Assembly: GCA_035772785.1 (NCBI GenBank)
Contig: JAOCPU010000005.1
Coordinates: 744,001-808,000 of the forward strand
From: Phlebiopsis flavidoalba
Taxonomy: Eukaryota > Basidiomycota > Agaricomycetes > Polyporales > Phanerochaetaceae
Direction: 5' to 3'
DNA length: 64,000 nt
Part shown: positions 1 through 10,051 of the stretch, piece by piece
Numbering within the stretch: position 1 is the first letter of the stretch
How the letters are laid out: every line of letters begins with the position of its first letter
The notes under the pieces: model-generated
What the model saw: the letters and a program-made list of their open reading frames with translations, nothing else
What the model was told of the DNA's origin: nothing
Databases searched by the model: none
Translations under genes and position numbers: made by a program

Positions 1-861
1 ATATGCACTTAAAGTAACCGACGGCATACTTGGGCCTCAGTAACAATTCCGATTCGGGGACCAGTCAAGAAACCCCATATATTCACTTGGCACCGCGGCA
101 CTGCGCGAGGTACACTGATGCTGGCTACTGTGTGAGTGTTCTCATTCATTTCACTCGAAAAATACTCTGTTTTTAATGGAAGGTTAGCATAGTGGGAAAC
201 ACGCTGAAGTGAGACGTGATGAGGTTTGATGTCACTAACCGCCTCCAAACAGGCGGAATGGGCCCGTCAGCAGAACGGATACGAAGCATTGTCTCACAGT
301 GAGGACGTACATATCACTAGAAGCGACCACATAAAAGTATAAAATCGATACTGCTGTCATGCCTATGGCGGGAACAATTGTGAATATATGAGCCGTGAGG
401 GGTGGTAAACCTAAGAAAGGGGCGCGGTCTGAGCGAGAAGTGGGGCGGTCAGGTAAGAGTGTGGGTGTCTTTCGCTTTTTGTGATCGGGAGCGTGCAGGT
501 AGTACTCTACTGTTCCTAGGAGAGTTACCTGTGTCATAAAAAAAAATAACGCGGCGAGTGTTCAGATGTAGACGTACTTTCCGATTCAACGGGGGGGTGG
601 GCCGCGATAGGGGGTGGAGGGGGGGTGTTGGGCCGTTGGGACCTGAACGTTTTGTCAGTGGGCCTAACGTCTTATTGTAACGCTGCCATCTTCCAGTTAC
701 CGTGACTCAACTGGTGGAAGGCTTTGCTTATTCTGAGTACAGGGTAGCTAGACTCAAGTCAGCTCCGTAAATCCAGATGGTCAAAACGTATCTCGCGACT
801 GTCGTAGAGTCCCAACGCTTCCAAATTTCTGATCCTCAGTAGGTCTGATTATTGTCCTCAG
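1..861. other. No supported gene; should hold the missing 5' half of the cupin gene
   Basis: Short reading frames are present on both strands, but none has recognisable motifs or clean intron borders. A G-rich stretch lies near 590-650. The first cupin domain expected upstream of the oxalate-decarboxylase fragment was looked for on both strands here. No His-x-His metal-binding motif was found. The last bases, ending in CAG at 859-861, look like the 3' splice site of an intron whose upstream exon is not visible. Confidence 0.5.
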
Positions 862-2071
862 GGTCCGGGTGAACCTTTGGTACTTTCCCGCCTGGCGTGC
901 CCCATATCTCTCCAGGCAACCGCGCAGTCACCAAACGGCACAGAGTTCTTACTCGTATTCCCTGACGGTGACTTTAGTGAAGATTCGACCTTCCTGGTGC
1001 GTTCATACACTAAAAGCCTCGTCCCACTTTTGAGCCGTGTGATTGATGATTCTATGATGGATCCAGTGTAGCTGACCGACTGGATGGCTCACGTCCCAAA
1101 GAAGTCCTCGCCAAGAATTTTCCAGACGAATATGACTTCTTTCGATCACATCCCTGGGCAGGAGCTCTATATCTTCCGCCACGGGTGAGCTTCGACGCCC
1201 AAGCTTCTCATGAGCGAATTTTAGTGCCGATGTTGAAATACTCTTATAGATGCTCCATCGCCGGATGCTACGGCCCCCCAGAGCCCGCAAGGCCAAGTAC
1301 CTCAGCCATTCACATACTCACTCTCTTCGCAGAAAGCGACTGGCCGCTCTCTGGTGGTAGCATCAAGATAGCTGACACATCTGTGTTCCCGATTGCTAAT
1401 ACCACAATCTCCGTGGCGGAAGTCACAGTTGAGCCCGGTGCTATGAGGTATGCACATCCGTATGCGATCCATTGACTTGAGTGATATTGAGGTGTAATTT
1501 CAGGGAAACTCCACGTGAGTTTTTGGTATGTTATCTGTCACACCTCGACCTAACCATTTTCGCAGTGGCACCCTACTCAGGATGAATGGGGTTACTTCCT
1601 GTAAGTGGTCATATTGCTGAACATCTCTGAACTACATGCTCACGGCCAACCTCTACACAAAGTGAGGGTCAAGGCCGTATCACACTCTTTGCTTCTTCTG
1701 GCAACGCTAGGACGTATAACTACCAACCTGGCGATGTCAGCTACGTCCCAGCCACGTTCGGTAAGCTGTGTGCTGTGACATACCTTCTACCTCCACTGAC
1801 GGCAAATCACCCAGGCCACTATGTCGAGAATGTGGGAAACACAACCATGAAATTCTTGGAGATCTTCAATACAGGTAACTCTCTTTGAATACGATTTCTG
1901 AACATCGGTCTCACTCTCCGTCAGCCAAATACCAAGATATCAGCCTGAGCCAGTGGCTGGCTTTGACGCCTCCCGCTCTCGTCAAGGCTCATCTCAAACT
2001 TGACCGACGACATGATTAGCCACCTCAACAAGACCAAGGCAATGGTCATCGGTCCAGCTTCCTCCTCTTAA
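862..2071 (+). CDS. Oxalate-decarboxylase-like bicupin, 5'-truncated
   Basis: Fungal oxalate decarboxylases are secreted Mn proteins with two cupin domains that convert oxalate to formate and CO2. Homology starts at 862 with the end of cupin 1 (GPGxxWYFPxGxPH, then TEFLLVFPDGDFSEDSTF). It continues through the linker (DWMAHVPKEVLAKNF, ELYIF) into cupin 2. Cupin 2 shows VEPGAMRE near 1430-1510, then WHPTQDEWGYF, a Gly-rich strand, GDVSYVPATFGHYVEN and FLEIFN. Introns with clean GT-AG borders are seen at about 1448-1503, 1515-1565, 1601-1662, 1761-1814 and 1875-1924. The stop is at 2069-2071 after KTKAMVIGPASSS. Three or more single-base indels break the frame. Near 1105-1125 a missing G is followed by an extra T that restores frame. 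An extra A at 1506-1508 disturbs the metal-ligand codons. The signal peptide and first metal site are absent, so this is either a truncated pseudogene or a gene whose 5' part is misassembled. Confidence 0.8.
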
Positions 2072-2962
2072 AGCTTTTGTTGATTAGACAGAATGCCAGT
2101 TTGCTTAAGGACTTATTTCAACTTGTAGAATGTACGATCTTAGATTTCTAGCCACGTCGCGGACAAACCCAGATCTCGAATATATATGACTACGGTCTCA
2201 ATTCTCGCTCTTGCCGAGGGCGTGTGCGCGTTGCAAAACATCGCTTCGCGAGTGAAAGCGACCTCGGGGACCAGACGAAGCTCTTTGTTCTCCTCGCCGA
2301 ACATTACACATCACGATTGTCTCAGCGTAAATTCACCCCGAGGCGCGATTTTGATGCGCCATCAAGCGCTCGGGGCCCGGGGGATTGATGCGCCTGCCTT
2401 AGAACGTCTGGTGCGCTGCACTTTGAACCAAGTACTATGTACCACCACGATCGCACGTCATCGCTCTGACCACGTTTTCACTCCCGGGGTTCGATTTTTC
2501 GTTTCATTTTTCCATTGCGCCAGGGCTGTTTCATGGATGCACGGCTTGCCGACTCGACGAGTCGTCACGGCTGTCGCCAACCTCTCCGACACGAAGGGAC
2601 CCGGTACAACGAAACGACGGCCATCTGTGGTTGGCAATCGTGGCCGTGCCCACGAAGGCACTCGGCCCCTTCATCGTAGACCCAAAGGTGCCTCAGGGGC
2701 GCATACGCGTTTGCGACGGGCTGCTCGGAATAGCTGTCACCTGAGCGTGGAGTCGACGTCTCGAACCCCAGCGACAGCATTGTGCTACATCGCATCTCAC
2801 TTCAAGCCGGCCGCAGACACCCTGTGCTGCACTTTTGCGTGTCTCTTCGGCGGTCTAAACTCCATCGACACGTATAAGGAGCGAAATGGACGACAGTATT
2901 CTCCAACTCACATTTCGACTCCCTGTCCTCATCCCATACGCTAAAGCTTCAGAACTACAAAG
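2072..2962. other. Intergenic; contains a 252-codon open frame of unknown meaning
   Basis: An uninterrupted plus-strand frame runs from ATG 2186 to a stop at 2942-2944 and ends about 20 nt before the next gene. It is Arg-, Ser- and Thr-rich with no recognised domain, no intron signals and no hydrophobic segment. The ATG overlaps a TATATATG stretch at about 2180-2188. I do not call it a gene. The stretch must also hold the promoter of the FAD monooxygenase that follows. Confidence 0.4.
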
Positions 2963-4489
2963 ATGTCATCTCCTACCAGAGTAGCCGTGATTGGCGCAGG
3001 TATTGCAGGCCCTTTGCTTGCTACCTTTACTCAAAGCCAAAGGCTATCAGCCTGTCGTCTGCGAGCGCAACCCCGTTGCATCCGATGGAGGATATCATGA
3101 TTGGGTGCGTCCAGCCACCCACCCGGTCATCCTCAATGCTTATACCTTATTTACAGCATGCAGCATAACGGCCTCCGCGTACTCAACAAGGTCCCTGGTT
3201 AGTGGAAACTCTAGGGGGCAAGTACTTGGACGCATTCCACTACTACTCTGCCATTCCTGAGGACGTGGCTCTCCTTGGAGAGCTCAACAACTTCAAGGAG
3301 CTGAGAGAGAAGAAAGGTCGAGCTGCCTGGACCCCTACTTGATATCCGTCCCCGCGGGGTAATTCAGAAGAATCTCGTCGCGTGGGCGGAAAACGCTGGT
3401 ATCGAGTTTAAGTGGGGTCACAAGTTGGTGACCTTCGAGCAAACCGAGGACGCCGTTATCGTCCACTTTGAGAACGGCACGCAAGACACTTTCAGTTTCG
3501 TCGTAGGCTGCGACGGGCTTCACAGCGACACCCGTGTCTGTCTATTCGGAAAGGAACCTGCCGACTACACGGGACTGGCCCAGGTATGGTGTACCCTTGG
3601 ACCTTAGAATATGCGCTGAAATTACTGTGTCATTAGTGTGGTGGCTTTGCCCCGATGCCGGAGCATCTTAAGGCACAGGGCTCTACTGTCGCCATGAACA
3701 TCTTTGGCGATGGCGCCCATATGATTGCGTGCCCCGTGGACGACAACACTATGGGATTTTCGCTCTGTGGATTCGCGTCCGTGCTCTTCCACACCGTTTT
3801 CTAAAAAAAAAACTTAGGACTGATACCACCCGCCTAGTGTCACGCGCAGGGAGCTAGAAGCCAAGGAAACGTGGAAGGCTCTGGACGAGGACGGTGTCAA
3901 GGCTTTTAAAAGAATCGTCTGTCTCCGAATGGCCCTTTGGTGGAGGAGATCTCGTAAAGAACTCGTGGGGTATCATCAAGGTTGCCCTCTGTTGCCGTCT
4001 CGTGGGTTCTCGATTCTTACCAGGCTTCTAGTACGGCCTCTACGACCGCCCCGAGTTAACGGCATGGCACAAGGGCCGAGTTGTGCTCATTGGTGACGCA
4101 GCGCATCCTACGAGCCCTGTGAGTAAATCCGGCTTGGCTTCCTAGCATCTCGTGTTCATCTCCGGCTATAGCATCTTGGACAAGGAGGAAACCAGGCGTT
4201 CGAAGACGCGGATAATCTTATCCAGCTTCTGGAGAAGTACAATCCTACCGCAGAGGCACCCTCGACGTCTACACTCGAGTTAGCTTTCAGCGAGCTGGAG
4301 AGAGTACGCATTCCTCGCACCGCTGAAACTGGTCAAGCGCGCTCGCAGGCAAGGCGATACTAGAGTTGTGTCTGGCGTTGAGGCCTGCCTTAAGCGTAAT
4401 GATTGGTACCGTGACATTTTGCAGTGACGAGGCCAAGATGCGCGGCGCAATTCGGCAAGCTGGCGAGGATTAGGGCTGGCGAGGAGTAG
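2963..4489 (+). CDS. FAD-dependent monooxygenase, class A (copy 1)
   Basis: This is a salicylate-hydroxylase / zeaxanthin-epoxidase-like flavoprotein (FAD_binding_3 type) that uses FAD, NAD(P)H and O2 to hydroxylate or epoxidise a substrate I cannot infer. The start at 2963 places the dinucleotide-binding motif VAVIGAGIAGP at once. The DG motif VVGCDGLHS lies near 3502-3528. The GD motif IGDAAHPTSP is at about 4089-4118, followed across an intron by HLGQGGNQAFEDA. Introns include about 3105-3156, 3584-3636 and others near 3780-3840, 3975-4030 and 4120-4175. The C-terminus RIPRTAELVKRAR...GVEACLKRNDWYRD ends at a stop at 4487-4489 in the family frame. Single-base indels break the raw frame, for example an extra T near 3028. 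All three flavin motifs are readable, so it is probably functional if the indels are sequencing errors. It forms a tandem pair with the next gene. Confidence 0.85.
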
Positions 4490-5110
4490 AGACAGGAGCA
4501 TTGTAGTATCGCTGTGGTGTCATCGAAATAGTAGGTAGGTAGCAATGTCGATTCGCTCATAGGGGCGGGGCCGACATTGTACGGTTTCAAGATCACTAAA
4601 GTTGTAAGGCAGATAGTCAACAATTCAAATGGAGTTGATGTACCATCAAAGTATCAGTGATGCCGCCTCATACACAAAGCTATACAAAGTTGTATGGCGC
4701 CGCCCCGCGCGATGTGCCTCTTGCGTGTAGGGCTTACAATCGACTATCATGACACGCTCTGTCCTCTTCGTCGAACGACCCCTGGCTATATATCGCCTTC
4801 TTCTCATTCTTCTCTCGGGTAGCTGGAACATTGTTCGAATGCAACAGCCGTGTAGCCTGCCGTTCTGACGTGGCTTTGCGGCCGTCGCCACCATCAGGAT
4901 ACAGAAGGTTTTCAAGGTCTAGTCAGTATAAGAATAGGGCCATGGATGCGCACAGAACGCTAACCCACCAGATGTTCCAGAGGAGAGCCCTCTACGCCTC
5001 TCGCTTGAAATCCTCCTCTCACTGGGCTTTGCCATCTACGGCAAAAGCAACGAACTTGAACAGCTCTTTCGCACAGCCGTAACCTCACTCTCAATCACCG
5101 TGCTAGTAAC
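4490..5110. other. Intergenic between the two monooxygenases
   Basis: No coding sequence is supported. A TATATAT stretch at 4787-4793 could be the core promoter of the second monooxygenase, but it lies 318 nt from that ATG, so a long or spliced 5' leader would be needed. The reading frames here are short and show no domain. Confidence 0.4.
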
Positions 5111-6626
5111 ATGCCACCAGCTCGAGTCGGCGTCATTGGAGCAGGCATAGCAGGGCCCGTACTTGGTCTTCTTCTGAAGTCTAAAGGCTATGATCCCGTT
5201 GTTTACGAACGACGCCCCCATGGTCTCTGACACAGGACTTATGATTGGGTTTGTCATAATCCTGGCTAGATATGTTCTTCCACCACTGATCCGTTGACCA
5301 TCTTCCAGACTTCAAGAGAATGGTATACGTATACTGGAGGAAGATCCCTGGTTTGATGGACAGAATCCAGGGAAAGTATATGGGACCTCGTTCGGATTTT
5401 ACTCTGTTTTCTTCCGGAAGACACCTCTGCTATTGCAGAGATGAAGAGTGTCGCGCACCTCAGACCTCTTGTTGTCCGCCGCAGTGAGCTTCAGAGCACG
5501 ATTGTTGCATGGGCAGAGAAAAGCCGGTGTTCAGTTTCAAGTGGGAGCACCAAGCTGGAGCAGATTGCGCAGGATGAAAACAGCGTTAAAGTGACTTTTT
5601 CGAACGGCGTCAAGGAAGATTTCAGCTTTGTGGTTGGATGCGACGGTCTTCACAGCAACACTCGGATCTGTCTGTTCGGGAAGGAGCCCGCGGACTTCAC
5701 CGGACTGGTCCAGGTAACAGTTAAGCCGTGGACATCGTTTGAGCTGTGCTTACAGTCATCCTGTTTCTAGTGCGGCGGCTATGCACCAATTCCTGACATT
5801 ATCAAGGAGAGAAGGTACCGGCTACGGCATGGACCATCTCTCGGTGACGGACTGTCCACATGGTTGCAAACGACAGTGGATGACGAAACGGTGGGCTTTT
5901 GCGTTCGTACTCGCATCAGTTCGACATATATACTCTCGTCGCTGATAACACTCCTTCAGAGTGACCCGAAAGAGAAGCCAGAGACCAAAGAGGACTGGGG
6001 TCCGCTTGACGAGGGCTGGCGTGCAGGACTTCAAGGATTCCTTCGGTCTCCGAGTGGCCGTTTTTGGCGCAGGAGAAATTGTGAAGAGCGGATTTGGTAT
6101 CATCAAGGTAATGAGCAATCTATTTCACCATTCGTTAAACAACTCCGAAACATTTGGATCTAGTATGGGCTGTATGATACGGACACTGAAAACTCAAGAC
6201 TTGGCATCAAGGTAGAGTTGTCCTCATTGGTGATGCAGCACATCCCACAAGTCCCGTGAGTCTCCTGCATTCTATCGCTCGCGTGTCCTCACTCTTTCCC
6301 AAAGCACCTCGGACAAGGAGGTAATCAGGCTTTCGAGGACGCGTACCACCTCGTTGAGCTCCTCGAAGAAGTATAATCCCTCTTCTGAAAGTCCGTCCGC
6401 CTCTGTTTTAGAGGGTCTGTTTAAGGAGCTCGAGGAGGTACGCATTCCTCGCACTGCTGAGCTGGTGAAGCGAGCTCGTGCGCAGGGTGAAACCCGGGTT
6501 GTGCATGGCGTCGAGGCGTGCCTCAAACGCAACAACTGGTACCGTGAGCTCTGCAGCGATAAGAACAAGCTGCTCAAGCAGTTCACGGCCGGAAAGGGAG
6601 GAGGGCAGAAGGACGCAGCTGCTTAG
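5111..6626 (+). CDS. FAD-dependent monooxygenase, class A (copy 2)
   Basis: Paralogue of the gene just upstream with the same exon plan. ATG 5111 leads directly into VGVIGAGIAGP. The DG motif VVGCDGLHSN is at about 5630-5660. The GD motif IGDAAHPTSP lies at about 6225-6255 and is split from HLGQGGNQAFEDA by the last intron. The C-terminal stretch LEEVRIPRTAELVKRARAQGETRVVHGVEACLKRNNWYREL matches copy 1 closely. It then ends in a Lys/Gly-rich tail (TAGKGGGQKDAAA) before the stop at 6624-6626. Introns are visible near 5246-5310, 5715-5770, 5910-5955, 6109-6163 and 6256-6303. The raw frame breaks near 5219 (extra C in a C run), near the 5' part of exon 2, and at 6378, where a TAA interrupts the expected EKYNPSSES. 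Substrate is unknown. Same strand and head-to-tail spacing indicate tandem duplication. Confidence 0.85.
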
Positions 6627-9600
6627 CAAGTCTCGTACGGCGATCGAGTAAAATGTACGTCTACAATCAATCCCCGTTCGTGAGATTTCAGGCGACATAC
6701 TTCTTCTCTCCGAAGATCCATCTTCTCTCGCTACGTGGCGAATGAAAGTGCATCAGACTTTATGAATGGACAAAGCAGCGCGCCCGAATTTTATGTCTAC
6801 TGAGGTCCTTATGATGCTTTCTGCTCAATATCATCGGCGACTGGCTTCCCACGAAAGGCTGATTCCCCAGAACGTGGTCTGGCCGAAGGTGGACGTAGCG
6901 TCATACCCGCTCACAACTCACGCAGAAGGTACGCGTTTCCCTTTTCATCGTTCATCAGACTTGAGATCAATTGGCTCTACACCAACTTGGCCGTTTTTCA
7001 GAAGTCTGCAGAACTCGTAATACAGCCCTATAGTTGGAAGACCTTCCTTAAACATGCCAATTTACCGTGTGGCTGCTACCAGTCTTCGCTGGGGCCGAAG
7101 AGACCATGCCTCCATTCCCGAGCGACACAAACATAGGGTCCTTGCTAATCACGACGTAGAACTTTAGCCACCCATTCCATGTAGAATATTTAGCACCATA
7201 CATCGTGATGGCTAATGATCGATCTTCTATGTTCGAGTGGGCGCGTCCGAGATCGAGAAACTCGAACATAGTCACTACGTCTTAGGTCCTTGGCTAATTT
7301 AGGACAACGGCAACTAGAGGAGGACGTATTTTTTTTAATTTGCGGAATAGTAATGTGGGCTTGGAAAACATTATAAATGCCCCTCCGGGTCGAGGCTTGC
7401 AGTGGGTGACGACGTTTCAGACTCGGCGGCCGGGTAAAAAAACGGAAAAATCGCCTGTCCCCGATTGTTGATAATATTTACTCAGAGTATAGGCTCACAG
7501 CTCCGAGTTCCATCGTGCGGAAGGCGTTAAACGTGCTTAGTACAGCCTGGGCATCAGAAAGCCTTGGGGCCCTGTCGTTAGACCAGTGGTGGAGGGCTAC
7601 ACATCAAATACTTACAAGCAAGAGGGGCTAGTGGGGGGGGGCGTGAGATGTGCAGCGCGTCTGGGGGTGATCATGACAATAGAATGAAAAGTTCTCACGC
7701 GAAGTGGCCGAAGAGCGACGCCATTAATGTTTCAATTCAGGGCAACTCCTCAGGCCTCAGGTCTCGACCGTAGACTTACACATGCGACCGTCGCGCACGC
7801 GAGTTCGGACGGTGCGTTTTGCGTGCTCGCGGCCTCTCATTTTCGCGACGAGTCATCCTCGGCCATGGCTAGAGTCACTCCTACGTAGGCTACCCTATTA
7901 CATATCACTGCATTTTGAGTCAGTGTTCGTACAGGTGTATTATAGGTGTCTCATCTTGTGGCGTGCGCTGTGTCACACGCGGCCCCGCCGCGGAGGGATG
8001 AGGTGAAGTTGGAGAACTGTAGAAGAAAAGAAGCAAGTATTCGGTCTCCGATGAGTGCCTCTTGCATTGTTCGTATTAATCACCTTGCTTGTCAAGGTAT
8101 CTGTCGGGGGGCACAATTATTTGAAATTCAACCTCCAACTCACCGGACTTTGCCGCAAAAATGCATCACATGTAGTCACGTCACGCACTACGCTCTGGGA
8201 GCCTGCCTTTTCGATGGTCCCCTTCACTTTTGACTTAAGCGCGTCATTGTGTCAACATGAAGCAGGAATATTTGTATGATAGATGATGTACAACCAAATG
8301 GCACTGGTAACTTTTCTGCTGCCTAAAACCTATGACTTGGACGATTGTGACACAGCGTGACGTGTGACGTTACAAGAGACGCTCAAGTGCGACAGGTCGC
8401 GCCCCTCGCTCACGTTTGTTTACCATCACCTTTCCACGGCCATGTCCCTCCCTTCACTTGATATGGCCAGTCGTAAACAAGACTGTTGCATCTGTATTTC
8501 AACCACTAAAGTCAGCACATGAGTGGGAACGGACGGGCCTCGATTCGGGTTTTCGACATGGTCAATCGTGAGGCGCAACCTACTGAGGCCTGCACATCGT
8601 ACCCAGGCAATCCCACAGATCCATTTCAACACCAAGACAGTCATTCTAACCAATCGCACCTCGTCTGATGTCTACGCGTCGCGTACATGAGACCTCACAG
8701 CAGCTCAAGCCTCAAGGCGAGCGCACGAGTAAAACCGAAGTAAAGCTCACGCGCGTGATTTGTCAGAGTCATCGCTATATGATGACAAACCCTCGATGGT
8801 GAGTACTTGTGTATGGAATCACATTTGCTCGACTAACGAGTCCTCACAGCAGGCTTTGCACATCGTCTCGCGCACAAGTCTAAGAGCCGCCGCGTGAATC
8901 GTGATTTTTGTTCAATAGTCCGCAGGCTGAATGGCATGCCGCGACCGTCTCAGTATTGTCCAGGAAAAATCACCAACGGCGTGTCGAAATAAGCACTTCC
9001 AGGACGGCACCGTGGCCCGCTGGATGTACTGAGCTTGAAGGCCCGTCAAAGAAACCCTGCGGCGGTACAAAGAGAAAGCCTACTGACTCGCGTTGTTATA
9101 AGCACGAGGTCTCTCACGCACAGAGACACTAACATTCAAGGCCCAGGGGCCAGGGTGGACATACGGGCATGCCGAGCTCATGGTCACACCCTCGCAACAA
9201 GCCAAAGGCCATCTCCGTAACCCCGATCCCCAGTACGCTCAAGACAGAGAAGAGTGTGTGACTGTCCTTATCTGACCGTATTTAGGACAGCTCGACTCTA
9301 CGACTTGGACTCGATATGGCCATGTGCGGGGTGAGCACAGAACTGCCAGGGACTTTGCATCCACACATAGGGCAGTCCTCGCTAATTGTGTTCTTGTGGC
9401 TGCAGATTTTTCATAGACTGTAGAAGGTCTGGGAGAAATTCTGCTATGGAGATGCAATGTGGGTAGAGTGTCCACCGCATGTTCTATAGACATAACAACC
9501 GTTTGTACAAGTCGGGTCGACTTGGGCGAGACAAACGCATCCTGCAGCCTGCTGTTTGGTGCAGGAGAGAACTTGGATATGTATGCTACAAAAATGTGGT

Positions 9601-10004
9601 ATGGACCCTGTGTACTAAAGGCCAGACGCGATGTGTGTAGCACACGCGGGCCAATCCAAATTTTGAACAACTCTCAAAGATTTTCTGTTTGTCTACTGCC
9701 TGCGGGCAAGGAGACAAGCAAGGTTGCTGCCGCCAGAGGCGGCGCTTCACCAGTCTTTGCTGTCCTCGTGGCGAACTCGGCGTTCATTTCAGCGGGAGCA
9801 TAGCCCGAAATGGTATGGGATTGATGCGTAACCGGGAGAGCGCCTGAGATAAGATCACAGATCGCATCGTGATCACACTCCTTGAACCGCATTAGGCAGG
9901 CAGGTTCAACTTACTCTTTTCCCTCTTTCATCTCTTCGGCCACCCGTATCGTCTCGTCCACGGTTTCTACCTACACGTTTCTATTACAACTCCGACGGCA
10001 AGTC
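6627..10004. other. 3.4-kb stretch with no supported gene
   Basis: Frames of up to 143 codons exist, the longest on the minus strand at 9239-9670. None shows a domain, signal peptide or intron-exon pattern like that of the real genes nearby. A G-rich tract lies near 7630. The sequence looks compositionally ordinary. I see no terminal repeats or recognisable transposon proteins. Confidence 0.4.
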
Positions 10005-10015
10005 CATAAATACGA
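10005..10015 (+). promoter_or_regulatory. TATA-like core promoter of FunK1 copy 1
   Basis: The 11-mer CATAAATACGA lies 47 nt upstream of the chosen ATG at 10052. The identical 11-mer stands at nearly the same distance upstream of FunK1 copy 2 on the other strand, and the bases after it also match. Conservation outside coding sequence supports a functional TATA box. Confidence 0.6.
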
Positions 10016-10051
10016 CACCATGAGTGCGCCAGAACCCCAACCATTTCCATC

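Noticed and set aside
9239..9670. 143-codon minus-strand frame
   Set aside because: No domain, no splice signals, and an opposite-strand frame of similar length overlaps it.
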